From contig CAVQVG010000003.1 of assembly GCA_963717125.1 (NCBI GenBank), positions 62,001 through 126,000 on the forward strand: 64,000 nucleotides of DNA, read 5' to 3'. The notes below the pieces were generated by a model. The model saw only the letters and a list, made by a program, of their open reading frames with translations. It was not told where the DNA came from and ran no database searches. This stretch comes from RYN-230 sp963717125. GTDB taxonomy: Bacteria > Actinomycetota > Actinomycetes > Streptosporangiales > Streptosporangiaceae. The position numbers were made by a program, and so were the translations under genes. Below, in pieces: positions 1 through 9,451 of the stretch (within the stretch, counting starts at the first letter, position 1; each line of letters begins with the position of its first letter).

Positions 1-28
1 CAAGGCGGGCCAGTCAGGGGTTCGATCG

Positions 29-50
29 CATCCGCCAGCCATCCGCCAGC
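29..50. repeat. Tandem 11-bp repeat, two copies
   Basis: The unit CATCCGCCAGC occurs twice head to tail. The first 249 bases otherwise show no gene I can support. Confidence 0.6.
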
Positions 51-249
51 CATCGTCGTGATGCCGGTCGGGCTTGGACGGGGCGGTTGCGGCTGTGGTC
101 CTTCAGTGCTGGACGCTGACATGGCAGCGGGGATCATGTACGTGGCATCGGGCAGGCCCGTCCCTGAGGGTGCCGGGCGGGACGCGGCAGCTCATTCACG
201 TTTGCCGGCGGCAAGCTCCGGCCGGCCGTGGCGGGGTGGGGCAGCCAGG

Positions 250-864
250 TCACGATGGGCTGGCATCGTGGTCGTCAGCCCCGGTGAGTTCGGGGTTGTA
301 CAGGTGCAGCCATTCCCCGTCGCACAGCACGATCGGTTCCCCGCAGGCGCAGGTGTCCTGCTGCTCAGTGCTCCCGACGGCCCGGTCACTGCCCGGCTCG
401 GTACCGATGCCATCCACGATTTCGCTGTAGAGGCGGTAGCTCTCGCTTCCCGGCCGGTGGCGGAAATACATCCTGACTGCGGTCTGGTCATCAAGCGCGT
501 CGCCTGTGGCGGGCACTCCTGGCTCGCCGGTGATGTTGTCCCAGCGGGAACGGACGGTCTGGGCGAGCGCGCCCAGGCCATCGGCGTAACTTGCGTACAG
601 CGACACGTCATCACCGTGCCTGTCGTCGTGGCGTAGCACCCATACCTCTGCTGGCAGGCCCGCCCGCTGCGGTGAGAGGTTCGCGGCAGGTGATGCGTGC
701 TCTTGGATCAGCAGTTCATGGGCGCGTGCGGCGAGACTCGCCTGGCGTGTACTGAGGCCATCGAGCTGGCCGCAGACCGCTTCCGCGGCGGTGATGACAA
801 GGGCCTCGATCTCGTCGGCCCCAAAGTGGCGGCTGATGCCGTTCAGGGATACTTGGGTTGCCAT
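250..864 (-). CDS. Hypothetical protein (204 aa)
   Basis: I do not recognise a family. The protein is soluble and acidic, with no membrane segment. The N-terminal third is helical (about residues 15-55). A C-terminal CACGEP stretch followed by CDGEWLH resembles half of a small zinc-knuckle, but only two or three cysteines are present. The ATG start follows a GGAGCAGG ribosome-binding site at proper spacing. It stands alone, with more than 350 bp of gene-free DNA upstream. It shares orientation and style with the next hypothetical gene, so both may be cargo of the same accessory region. Function unknown. Confidence 0.6.
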   Translation of the reverse strand: MATQVSLNGISRHFGADEIEALVITAAEAVCGQLDGLSTRQASLAARAHELLIQEHASPAANLSPQRAGLPAEVWVLRHDDRHGDDVSLYASYADGLGALAQTVRSRWDNITGEPGVPATGDALDDQTAVRMYFRHRPGSESYRLYSEIVDGIGTEPGSDRAVGSTEQQDTCACGEPIVLCDGEWLHLYNPELTGADDHDASPS

Positions 865-1236
865 TGGCCTGCTCCGTTGTCAATACGAAGGTGGCTGTCG
901 GCCTGCCCGCGCCGCTGCCGTGTCGCCTGGCCACGTGCTCCCGGGAAGAGCGGGGAACAAGCGCAAACGCCGGCGTGCGGCTCCGCGGCCGGAGCTGGCG
1001 GCCGTCAGCTGACGGCGGCCTGCCATGCTGGCGGCTCGAATGCGCGGTGCGCGTTCAGGCACGCTGGGAAGGGGCCGTGTCTTGCTGTCTCAGATCCGGT
1101 CAAGTGCGCCTGGCGCGCCGGCGGGTGCTCGCCGGGGAACTGGCCGCCTGTCGCTAACGCCGGCATTTGCGGGGTGCGCCAGGTGCAGGGGCAGCTAGCC
1201 GCACCCGGCACGCCGGGTGCGGCCGCGCCGGCGTGG
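865..1236. other. Gene-free stretch
   Basis: About 370 bases between two minus-strand hypothetical genes. Open frames here are only high-GC shadows on both strands. I see no RNA gene, repeat or terminator. The promoter of the 250-864 gene should lie just right of 864. Confidence 0.4.
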
Positions 1237-1875
1237 CTAGTCGCCGGGGATAGGGTGCAGGTCGCTGATGGTGGTGCCGTGGTCCCAGGTGATGCGGGCC
1301 TGGTTGTCGTCGCTGGAGGTGGCTTCGATGCAGTCACGGATGATGCTGTCGGCGTCGTCGGAGTCCTCAGCGCCGACTTCGACGTCGAAGCTGAGGGTGA
1401 CCCGTGCGGTGTAGCGGGGCTCGTAGAGGTCCAGGTCATAGGCGGCCAAAAAGCCGTTGAGCCCGTCGCGGCAGATCTCGCCTTCGAGGTGCTTGCCGAT
1501 GGCGTAGGCACGCATCGACGCGATCGTCGATTGGGCATCTTCAGCCTGTGCCTGCAGGTGGATGCAGTCCGCGCGGAGCCGCGCGGCGTACTCCCCGGCC
1601 TGGGCCGCGAACTGGAGCGTCAGCCGGCGGGCCAGGTCTTGCTGGGCGGCGTCCAGTTCACGGGGGGCGGTCATCAGGCTGGCGCATGCGATGGTCCGGG
1701 TGATCAGGTCATCACCCTCGCCTGGGCCGGTGGCCGTGATCACCTGTGCTGTATCCCCGCCGGCCAGGTCCGTCACGATCGCTAGCTGGGGAACGCCGCC
1801 TGGGCGGGCCAGGACGATGGTTCCTGCCTGGAGGGCCGGGATGGCTGCTGTCAGTGTTGCCTCGCTCATTGGCAT
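1237..1875 (-). CDS. Hypothetical protein (212 aa)
   Basis: Unrecognised family. An N-terminal segment (about residues 1-65) could form a small beta-rich domain. A long helical segment follows (about 70-130, including AAQQDLARRLTLQFAAQAGE) that may be coiled coil. A C-terminal acidic beta domain (about 140-205) contains ARVTLSFDVEVGAEDSDDAD. There is no signal peptide or membrane span. The start may be the first ATG (1875) or the second (1869); both lie just downstream of a weak GAAAGG site. The C-terminal domain resembles small phage or plasmid accessory proteins in style only, and no function can be assigned. Confidence 0.6.
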   Translation of the reverse strand: MPMSEATLTAAIPALQAGTIVLARPGGVPQLAIVTDLAGGDTAQVITATGPGEGDDLITRTIACASLMTAPRELDAAQQDLARRLTLQFAAQAGEYAARLRADCIHLQAQAEDAQSTIASMRAYAIGKHLEGEICRDGLNGFLAAYDLDLYEPRYTARVTLSFDVEVGAEDSDDADSIIRDCIEATSSDDNQARITWDHGTTISDLHPIPGD

Positions 1876-2185
1876 GCCTTTCTGTTCTGGTGGGCGTGCA
1901 GGTAGGACCCCGCCGCCCTCTGGTTGCCGGGTGGCTGGTGATGGATGGGGGCGCGTGCGGCGGTCATCGCGCCGGTCCTGGTACTTGGCCGGGAGCAGTG
2001 CTCACTGGGCCGGGCAGCCGCAGCGGCGTGGGCCATCTCCGCGATCTGGTGGCGTGGCGGGAGGCGAGCCTCATCCCACCGGCGGGGAAGCTGCAGTGAG
2101 TCCTGAGCCGGGCATATGTGGCCCGGTGTTCGCCGCGGCCGTGATTGCCTGGTTGCTACAGGGCCCGCGCCGGGTGGCGGGATGG
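1876..2185. other. Gene-free stretch
   Basis: About 310 bases with no supportable coding region. Frames on both strands are rich in Arg/Pro/Ser, which is typical of non-coding high-GC DNA. Confidence 0.35.
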
Positions 2186-2335
2186 TCAGCAGATGAACGG
2201 CGTTCCCTTGCGACCGCCCCAGATCCGCGCGTCGTATTCCTGGTCTTCGTCCAAGACGATGACCGGCAGGTCAGCGACGCCGTCGCGTTGCGCCCTCGCA
2301 AGCCGGTGCCAGCCGTCGTTATGGCCAGTGTTTGA
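2186..2335 (-). pseudogene. ParB/Srx-fold-like C-terminal fragment
   Basis: About 49 codons read DGWHRLARAQRDGVADLPV followed by IVLDEDQEYDARIWGG. This matches the core of ParB-like nuclease-fold proteins (a DGxHR loop then a hydrophobic VIVLDE strand) found in actinobacterial mobile DNA. The upstream part of the frame, to 2635, does not continue the family and looks like non-coding sequence. I read this as the remnant of a truncated or frameshifted gene rather than a functional small protein. Confidence 0.4.
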
Positions 2336-2674
2336 AGACTGTCCGCTGTTCAGTTCTTGCTCATCGCGTCGGGTGGCTGATGGCCGGGTTTCCTGGGCTG
2401 CTCGCGGGCGGGACCGCCAAACACCTACAACGCCGGTCGGATAGCCCCAGCGCGATGGTTCCTCGTCGTGGAGGGGAGTTTCAGCGCCGGAGGGCTGGAC
2501 GAGTGTTGGGCGCAAGACATTGACTATTGAGGTCGTCCGCGAGCCGACCGAAGCGGTGCTCGCTGCTGGGCAGGTTCGAGCGATATCCACGGCAGGCGGA
2601 TGCGCGATTCGCGATCGCAGCGCTGCTGATCTCACTTATCGCATCGGGCATGCGGGGCCTGGCATCTCAGGGTG

Positions 2675-3316
2675 TCAGGCCCGGAGAAAGGTGAGGACGG
2701 CGAGGACGCGGCGGTTTTCGTCTTCGGCGGGTAGCAGGCCGAACTTGACGAAGATCGCTCCAATGTTCTTGGCGATCGCGGCCTCGGAGATCATGAGGTG
2801 GCGGGCGATGGCGCTGTTGGAGCGGCCTTCCGCGATCAGGGTGAGGACTTCGTGCTCGCGCTTGGTGAGCTGTTGCAGCGGGAGGCGGTGACGCTGCCGG
2901 GCGAGGAGCTGCCGGACGACGTCGGGGTCGATCACGGTGCCGCCGGCCGCGACTCGCTCCAGTGCCTGGGTGAACTCGGCGACCTCGCTGATCCGGTCCT
3001 TGAGCAGGTATCCCACTGCCGGGCCGGTCTCCAGCAGTTCGGCGGCGCTGGATTGCTCGACGTACTGGGACAGCACGAGGATTGGCAGGGCCGGCCGGGC
3101 GCGGCGCAGTTCCAGGGCGGCGCGCAGCCCTTCGTCGCGGGATCCGGGGGGCATGCGGATGTCGGTGACGACCACGTCGGGTTCGTGCTCGCCGACCGCG
3201 CGGATCAGCGCCGGCGCGTCGCCGACAGCGGCCACCACGTCATGGCCGAACCTGCTGAGCAACCCGATCAGGCCCTCTCGCAGCAGGACCGAATCATCGG
3301 CGACTACGACGCGCAC
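2675..3316 (-). CDS. LuxR/NarL-family response regulator
   Basis: This 213-aa cytoplasmic transcription factor has a receiver domain (residues 1-120) with acidic pocket Asp7-Asp8 (VVADDS), phosphoacceptor Asp52 (VVTDIRMP) and Lys106 (YLLKDR). A C-terminal LuxR helix-turn-helix follows (150-205, LTKREHEVLTLIAEG then SNSAIARHLMISEAA). The GTG start at 3316 overlaps the stop of the kinase gene by 13 bp, so the pair is translationally coupled. Its partner kinase carries a frameshift, which by chance puts both genes in one long open frame; they are not a hybrid kinase. It probably controlled the divergent ABC exporter. Confidence 0.85.
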   Translation of the reverse strand: MRVVVADDSVLLREGLIGLLSRFGHDVVAAVGDAPALIRAVGEHEPDVVVTDIRMPPGSRDEGLRAALELRRARPALPILVLSQYVEQSSAAELLETGPAVGYLLKDRISEVAEFTQALERVAAGGTVIDPDVVRQLLARQRHRLPLQQLTKREHEVLTLIAEGRSNSAIARHLMISEAAIAKNIGAIFVKFGLLPAEDENRRVLAVLTFLRA

Positions 3317-4560
3317 GGGATCTCCATCTGGATCGTTGTGGGGCCGTCCGCCGGGCTGAAGACACGGACCAGTCTGCCGTGCACGGCGGCCCGGTCCGCC
3401 ATGCCCACCAGACCGCTGCCGTGGCCGGCATCCGCGCCGCCGTGGCCGTCGTCGCGGATCTCGATGGTGAGCAGGTCGCCGGCCCGCCGGGCATGCACGC
3501 TCGCCCAGCTCGCCCCGCTGTGCTTCGCGATGTTGGTCAGAGCCGCGCAGACGACGAAATAGGCGGTCGAACTCAATCGCCTCAGGCGGACGGCAGGGCA
3601 GGTCGAGGTCGAGATCGACCGGCACCGGGAACCTCTCGGCGGCCTGCAGGACTGCCTCTTCCAGGCCGCGGTCAACCAGGACGGGCGGATAGATCCCGCG
3701 GACCAGGTCCCGAAGCTCTTGCAGGGCCTCCCTGGAGGCGACGTAGGCGGTGGTAACGAGTTCCCGCAGTTCCGGCGTGGCCCCATCGAGTTCCAGCTTA
3801 GCCAGGCCCAGCGTCATCGCCAGGCTGGTCAGCCGCTGCTGCGCGCCATCATGCAGGTCACGCTCGATCCTGCGCCGCTCCGCTTCGAACGCGCCGGCCA
3901 ACCGTGCCCGCGACCGGACCAGCTCACTGACCCGGCGGTCCAGCTCGTCGTCGTGCGGGTGCGCGAGTAGGGCGCGGACCACGGCAGTACGGGCGGCAGC
4001 GTAGGCGGCTACCAGGTAGGCGACGGCTGGCCAGGTCCCGAGGGTGGCCAGCGGCAGCCACCATGCCTGGCTCACGGCATGGATCTCGACCTGCGAGCCG
4101 AAGTCCAGATGGCCGCCGGGCAGCAGCCAGAGCCACAGCGGGGCACCGCCGAAGATCAGCAGCGCGCCGACTGTGGCCAGCGCGATCACGCCGTCGGCGA
4201 TCCACAGGCCGGCGAACGGCACGGCGTAGCCGAGCTCCCGCCAGGTGGCCAGCTGGCGTAACCGGGACCGGTACCACGGGCCGAGGCCGGGCTCGGCGGG
4301 CGCGCCGTGCGGGGAGGTGACCGGGGCGGAGTCCAGCCACCGCAGCCGGTACCGCTCGGCCGCGGCGAGCGGCATCCCGAGAAACGGGATGCCGGTGATG
4401 GTGACGGTGAAGACCAGCGACGTGACGAGGAAGGCGATCCCCAGCGGGATGCTGGTGAGCAGGTAGGCGAGCGCGCGCCAGGGCCACCACGAGAACGGCA
4501 GCCGGAACGGATGCTCGGTCAGCGCCTGGCGGATCGACCGCCAGCGTTCGTCATGACCTG
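3304..4560 (-). pseudogene. Sensor histidine kinase, frameshifted
   Basis: The N-terminal sensor region has several membrane spans (AYLLTSIPLGIAFLVTSLVF and later ALATVGALLIFGGAPLWLWL). A HisKA_3 dimerisation helix follows with the phosphorylated His in RRRIERDLHDGAQQRL. The ATPase part (AALTNIAKHS, IEIRDDGHGG, GSGLVGMADR) lies in another frame. Near 3565 the reading frame slips by one base after EAIEFDR, so the kinase would end in garbage that runs into the regulator frame. No convincing start codon exists: the only ATG in frame (4675) overlaps the divergent ATPase start. This is either a pseudogene or an assembly indel. Confidence 0.75.
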
Positions 4561-4673
4561 AACATACGCAAGCCCACCCCCGGCAGCGACGTCCGCGAAG
4601 GTAGAGGTAGCAATACTCCAGGTCTCCACCCTGTGCTACAGACCCGCGCCCGGCCGGCGAGCACGCTTGAGGC

Positions 4674-5438
4674 ATGAATACAGATCAGCTGCGACCTCCG
4701 GAACGAACTCTCGCGCGGCCGGCCGTGTCCGCAGACGGCGTCGTCAAGACCTACGGCTCCGGTAACAACACGGTATCCGCGCTGCGCGGGGTGTCGGCGC
4801 GGCTGACTGCCGGCCAGTTCACCGCGATCATGGGCGCCTCGGGCTCGGGGAACTCGACGTTCCTGCACTGCCTCGCCGGGCTGGACACGGTAACGGCCGG
4901 CCGCGTCTGGATCGGTGATGCCGACATCACCGGGCTGTCCCCGGCCAGGCTGACCAGGCTGCGCCGGGAGCGGCTGGGTTTTGTGTTCCAGTCCTACAAC
5001 CTGCTGCCCATGCTCACGGCCGGGGAAAATATCACCCTCGTCGCCAGGCTCGCCGGCAGGCATGTCGATCGCGCCTGGCTTGGCACGCTGGTCGCGGACC
5101 TGGGCCTGACGGACCGGCTGCGGAACCGACCGGGCGAGCTTTCCGGCGGCCAGCAGCAGCGGGTCGCGGTGGCCCGCGCCCTGCTCACCAGGCCTGAGGT
5201 GCTGTTCGCGGACGAGCCGACCGGCAACCTCGACTCGAAGGCCAGCGCGGGGGTGCTCGGCTTCCTGCGCAGCGCCGTCAACACCTACCACCAGACCGTC
5301 GTCATGGTCACCCACGACCCGGTGGCCGCCTCCTACGCCGACCGGCTGCTGTTCCTGGCCGACGGGCGCATCGCCGGAGAGCTGGACCAGCCGACAACCG
5401 AGGCAATCCTTTCCTGCATGTCCCGGGAGGAGGGATGA
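4674..5438 (+). CDS. ABC exporter ATP-binding protein with substituted Walker A lysine
   Basis: The MacB/LolD-type ATPase (254 aa) would power an FtsX-like permease encoded immediately downstream (ATGA overlap, 5435-5438). Signature LSGGQQQRVAVARAL, Walker B VLFADEPTGNLD and switch histidine VMVTHD are intact. The Walker A loop reads GASGSGNST: the invariant Lys that contacts the nucleotide phosphates is Asn (codon AAC). In this family that change normally abolishes ATP hydrolysis. With the broken permease and kinase beside it, the locus looks decayed. The ATG at 4674 shares bases with the opposite-strand ATG of the kinase frame. Confidence 0.85.
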   Translation: MNTDQLRPPERTLARPAVSADGVVKTYGSGNNTVSALRGVSARLTAGQFTAIMGASGSGNSTFLHCLAGLDTVTAGRVWIGDADITGLSPARLTRLRRERLGFVFQSYNLLPMLTAGENITLVARLAGRHVDRAWLGTLVADLGLTDRLRNRPGELSGGQQQRVAVARALLTRPEVLFADEPTGNLDSKASAGVLGFLRSAVNTYHQTVVMVTHDPVAASYADRLLFLADGRIAGELDQPTTEAILSCMSREEG

Positions 5439-7594
5439 CCATGTGGCTGATCGCGCGGCGCACCTTCGCCCGGCAATGGCCCCGGCTGATCGCGACCATG
5501 TTCGCCGCGATGCTCTCGGTAGGCCTGATCGGCGGCGTCCTGCAGTTCGCCATGCAAGCGCAGGCGTCGGTGGCTGGCTCGCACGCCAGCGAGTACGCGC
5601 GGGCCGACGTCATCGTCCAGCCCGCAGGCGCGCCGTCACTGGCCGACTCCGGCTCGCAGCCCCCCAGCGGCTTTATCAGCGCCGCCACGCAGGCCAGGGC
5701 GGCCGCGGTTCGCGGGGTGGCCGGGACCGCCGGCGACCTGATCGTGCCGCTGCAGGCCGTGGGCGCCCGCGGCCAGCTGATCACGGCCCCGGCCGGCGGG
5801 CAGACGATGCTGCGGCCCTGGGTCGCCGATAACCAGCTCAGCGCCTACCACCTGGTCTCCGGACACGCTCCGAGCGGGCCCCGCGAGGTTGTCGTGGACC
5901 GGCATATCGCAACCGCCGGCGGCCTGCGGCCCGGCGATGTCATGACGCTGCTGCTGCCGGGGACCGCCTGGCGTGCCCGCGTCGTCGGCGTCGTCACGGT
6001 CAACGGCGCCAGCTCGGCCGCCAGCGGCGACATCGTGCTGGCCGCACCCGCCACTGTGCAGCAGGCCGCGGGCCTGCCCGCCGGCGCGTGGCAGGACATC
6101 TGGCTGAAGGCGGCGCCGGGGACATCCGCCGCGCGGCTGCGCGCCCGGGTGAGCGCGGCGCTCGGCGGTTCGGCGCAGGTCACTCTGGCCGCGGACACCC
6201 GCAGCGCGGAACTCGCCTCGATCCAGGATCTCGGGGTGCAGATCGGCAGCGTCATCGGCGTGCTGGCATTGCTGGGGGTGTTCGTCGGGCTGTTCGTGGT
6301 CGCCAACACGTTCGGTGCGCTGATCGGGCAGCGCATCCGGCAGCTCGCCCTGTTGCGCGCGATCGGCTGCACGCCGCGCCAGGCCCGGTGCCTGGTCCGG
6401 ATGGAGGCACTGTGTCTCGGGCTGATCGCGTCCGCCGGCGGCCTGGCAGCCGGAATCCCTGTCGCCTCCGAGCTGGCCAGGGTGTTCGCCAGCGACGGCT
6501 TCGACATCACCGCCGCCGGAGTCCAGCTCAACTGGGTGTACGTGACCGTGCCGGTGCTGCTGGGCGTGGCGGCGACCCAGTTCGCCGCGCGCCGGGCCGC
6601 CAGAAGCGCAGCACGTGTATCCCCGATGGCGGCACTGCGCGCCACCGCGGCGATGTCACTAGCCTGGTCAAGGCCGTGCCCGGGGTTGCGCTTGCGGTGC
6701 CGCTGACCGAAGTGCCGGCGGTGATCGTGCGGCCGCAGACCGAGAACCCGGCCGCGGTAGCCGCCGGGGAGCCGCCGCCGGTCATCGACCTGACCGGGGC
6801 GAACCTGGCCGGCCTGAGCCAGGTCGTGCACCTGAGCGACCAGCTTCCCCGGCTAAGCACCGGTCAGATCGCGCTAGCCTCAGGCTTCGCCCGCCAATAC
6901 CGACTGCACCCCGGCAGCACGATCACGCTGAACAGCGCCAACGGCGACGTCACGCTCACCGTCGCCGGCACCTACACCGATCCCTCAGGCCTGTTCGTGC
7001 AAGACGGCCTGGTCACCTCGCAGACGATGGCGCTGCTCACCGCCGACGCGCCGGTCACCAGCATCCTGGTGCGAGCCGCACGACACACCAGCAGCGCGGC
7101 GCTCGCCACGGCGCTGGCCCGGGCGGTCGCCGGCGTGCCGGTGGCCCGCGCGTACACGCGGGCCGGCCTGGTGGACCATCTTGCCAGCTCGGATATCCGG
7201 GAATTCAATCTGCTGTACGTGTTCCTTGCGATGGCGGTATTCGTGGCCTTGTTCGGGCTGGGCACCACTGTCTCGCTCAACGTCGTCGAACGCACTCGCG
7301 AGTTCGGGCTCCTCGCAGCGGTCGGCGCGACATCACGCCAGATCAGGTCGATCGTCCGCTGGGAAACCGCAACCGTCGGTCCTGATCGGCTCCCTGCTCG
7401 GCGTCGGCACCGCCCTCGGGACGGTCTGGGCGATCCATGTCATCACCGGCTCCCCGTTCATCAGCCCCGCCCCGCCGCTGTCGCTGCTCGGGCTGATCGT
7501 CGCTGGATCGGCAGTCGTGGCCTTCCTATCGTCGGCCATGCCCACCCGGCGCGCCGCTTCGGTGCCCATGCTCGAGGCGACTGGCGCGTTCTGA
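5435..7594 (+). pseudogene. FtsX/MacB-type ABC permease, broken
   Basis: The N-terminal half (5435 to about 6650) encodes a TM segment, a periplasmic domain and a first FtsX block (FVGLFVVANTFGALIGQRIR, LALLRAIGCTPRQAR). The frame then changes and the second periplasmic domain begins directly (VTSLVKAVPGV). The membrane spans and linker normally between the two halves are missing, which implies an internal deletion plus frameshift. A second slip near 7376 (RWETATV to VLIGSLLGVGTALGTV) precedes the last FtsX block ending AASVPMLEATGAF. A normal permease of this type is about 800-850 aa; about 720 codons remain, in three pieces. The start overlaps the ATPase stop after a GAGGAGGG ribosome site. 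Confidence 0.8.
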
Positions 7595-7601
7595 GCGATC
7601 G

Positions 7602-7832
7602 CGACCGCAGCTCCCGCAGCTCGGCGGACTCGGCTGTGCTCGTCCCGGGCTTCTTGCCGTCATCGATCTCGGCCTGGCGCACCCACTTGCGCAGCGTCTG
7701 CGCGCTGCCGATGCCCAGCCGCTTCGCCATCTCGCCGATCGCCGCCCACTCTGATGGGTAATCGCCTGAATGCTCCCGCACCAGGGGGACCGCCTTCGCC
7801 TTCATCTCCGTGCTGTACTTGGTACCCGGCAT
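7602..7832 (-). mobile_element. IS3-family transposase OrfA fragment
   Basis: The sequence starts MPGTKYSTEMKAKAVPLV, continues EWAAIGEMAKRLGIG and QTLRKWVRQAEIDDG, and reaches AELRELR. This is the helix-turn-helix OrfA of IS3-type elements. After ELRELR the homology stops abruptly and the frame runs antisense through the end of the permease. The leucine-zipper tail and all of OrfB are gone. The breakpoint lies about 10 bases from the permease stop, so the IS may have taken part in deleting flanking DNA. Confidence 0.8.
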
Positions 7833-8129
7833 GTCGGATCAGCCTTCCCGTCATCCGCGGTACGCAAGCTCGCCGGTTCAGACGGGCTGTTTGGCTGGAG
7901 TGAGGATGAGCGCGGCCGAAAGGGCGTGGTGAACTGTTCGGGGATGCCGGACATCGCTGCTCTACGCTCGGTGTGCGTGGCGAGGTAGGCGGGGTGTTCG
8001 TGCGCGGGCGGCTGGTCGTTGGCCCGGCGCAGACCGGGTGTGGCCGTGGAGGTTCTGTGGTCCCGGTCGCCTGGTGGGATGATCGGTGTGTGCATGATCG
8101 GCTGGGGTAGCGGGGTGGGTTGGGGGAGC

Positions 8130-8801
8130 ATGATGGCCGGAGCAGGGTCGTTGCCGGGCCGGGCGGCTGGCGTTCCGCCGGGCCCGGCTGGCGGGGTGAT
8201 CCGGGTGCTGGTGGCCGAGGACATGCGGATCCTGCGGGACACGATTGTCGCGGTGCTGAACCTGGAAGATGACATCGAGGTGGTGGCCGCGGTCACCGAC
8301 GGCCAGGCCATCGTGCCGGCGGTGATCGGCCAGCGGCCGGACGTGGCCGTGGTCGACATCGACCTGCCCGGGACCGACGGGCTGACCGCGGCGGCCCGGT
8401 TGCACCAGCAGTGTCCGGCTTGCCGGGTGTTGATCTTGACTGTGCTGGGCAGCCCGGGGAACCTGCGCCGTGCTGTGTCCGCGCATGTGGCCGGGTTCTT
8501 GGTCAAGGACACCCCGGCCGCCGATCTGGCCGATGCGGTGCGCACGGTCGCTGCGGGCGGGCGGGTGATCGACCCGCAGCTGGCGCTGGCGGCGCTGGAG
8601 GTGCCGGACAACCCGTTGTCGCCGCGCGAGGCGGAGGTGCTGCGCCGGTTCGCCGCCGGTGCCGGCCCGGCCGAGATCGCCGCCGCCGTGCACCTGTCGT
8701 ATGGCACGGTGCGCAACTACCTGGCCTCGGCGGTGACCAAGCTCGGCGCCCGCAACCGGGTGGATGCGGTGCGCATCGCCGCCGAGGCCGGCTGGCTGTG
8801 A
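8130..8801 (+). CDS. NarL/DesR-type response regulator
   Basis: A flexible N-terminal tail of about 22 residues precedes a receiver domain (VIRVLVAEDMRIL; phosphoacceptor Asp in VAVVDIDLPG; Lys in FLVKDTPAADL). The LuxR-type DNA-binding domain (LSPREAEVLRRFAAGAG, EIAAAVHLSYGTVRNYLASA) is complete. Two adjacent ATGs at 8130/8133 follow a GGGGGAG site, and I chose the first. A paralogous receiver-only gene follows at 8942, and a polytopic kinase (9387-11408) is encoded convergently. It is probably the working output protein of this cluster. Confidence 0.8.
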   Translation: MMAGAGSLPGRAAGVPPGPAGGVIRVLVAEDMRILRDTIVAVLNLEDDIEVVAAVTDGQAIVPAVIGQRPDVAVVDIDLPGTDGLTAAARLHQQCPACRVLILTVLGSPGNLRRAVSAHVAGFLVKDTPAADLADAVRTVAAGGRVIDPQLALAALEVPDNPLSPREAEVLRRFAAGAGPAEIAAAVHLSYGTVRNYLASAVTKLGARNRVDAVRIAAEAGWL

Positions 8802-8845
8802 CGCCGGGCGCGCCGTCCCGGGCAGCCGGCTTCAGGCTGGCGGGT

Positions 8846-8858
8846 ATGCAAACTGCAT
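8846..8858. promoter_or_regulatory. Palindrome ATGCAAACTGCAT, candidate operator
   Basis: Perfect 5-bp arms (ATGCA/TGCAT) surround AAC, upstream of the second regulator. The near-identical site ATGCAAAGTGCAT lies at 11795-11807 beyond the kinase gene. Two copies flanking the same two-component cluster suggest a shared binding site, possibly for the LuxR-type regulator at 8130. This is inference. Confidence 0.4.
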
Positions 8859-8941
8859 GACGGCGGTGGTGTGATGTGCAGGGGCAGGTCGTGCCGGGCG
8901 CAGGTTCCGCAACGGCGGCCAGGTGGGCCAGACTTGGCAGG

Positions 8942-9451
8942 ATGGGCGGCACACCGGTTCCGGCGCCACCGGCGCGCCAGCACGCCCCGCGCAGCGGGGG
9001 CACCGGGCAGCGCCGGGTCATCCGGGTGCTGCTCGCCGAGGATGTCCCGGTGGTGCGCGACACCCTGGCTGCGTTGCTGGGCCTGGAACCAGACATCGAG
9101 GTGACCGCCGCGCTGGCATCGGGGGACCAGATTGTCCCTGCCGCCCTGGCACAACGCCCGGACGTGGCGCTGCTGGACATCGGCCTGCCCGGCACCAGCG
9201 GCCTGACCGCCGCCGCCGAGCTGGCCCGCAGCGTGCCCGCCTGCAAGGTGCTGATCCTCACCGGCCTGGATGCCTGCGGCAACCTGGACACGGCGCTGCG
9301 CGCCGGTGCGCGGGGGTTCCTGCTCAAAGACGTCCCCGCGGAAGATCTCGTCGCCGCGGTACGTGCCGTGGCCCGCGGCGAGCAGATCATCGACCCCCGG
9401 CTGGCCGGGGCGCTCCCAGACCCCGGCGAGGGGTCTGAGCAGGCCCGGTGA
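8942..9451 (+). CDS. Receiver-only response regulator, C-terminus lost
   Basis: The protein (169 aa from the ATG at 8942; a GTG at 8876 is the alternative) is a paralogue of the regulator at 8130. The receiver domain is complete (VIRVLLAEDVPVVRDTL; Asp in VALLDIGLPG; Lys in FLLKDVPAEDL). It ends at ALPDPGEGSEQAR, exactly where its relatives enter the LuxR helix-turn-helix. The last 65 bp overlap the tail of the convergent kinase gene. The DNA-binding domain was therefore probably removed by the rearrangement that put the kinase in inverted orientation. What remains could act as a phosphate sink or be non-functional. Confidence 0.7.
   Translation: MGGTPVPAPPARQHAPRSGGTGQRRVIRVLLAEDVPVVRDTLAALLGLEPDIEVTAALASGDQIVPAALAQRPDVALLDIGLPGTSGLTAAAELARSVPACKVLILTGLDACGNLDTALRAGARGFLLKDVPAEDLVAAVRAVARGEQIIDPRLAGALPDPGEGSEQAR

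Noticed and set aside
1..50. tRNA 3' end (a GGGGTTCGATC T-loop-like string followed by CCAGCCA)
   Set aside because: The T stem does not pair (AGGGG against GCATC), and no acceptor stem can be formed.
2675..4675. A 666-aa hybrid histidine kinase-response regulator
   Set aside because: The middle is out-of-frame sequence; the true kinase end and the regulator start overlap by 13 bp. The fusion arises only from the frameshift near 3565.
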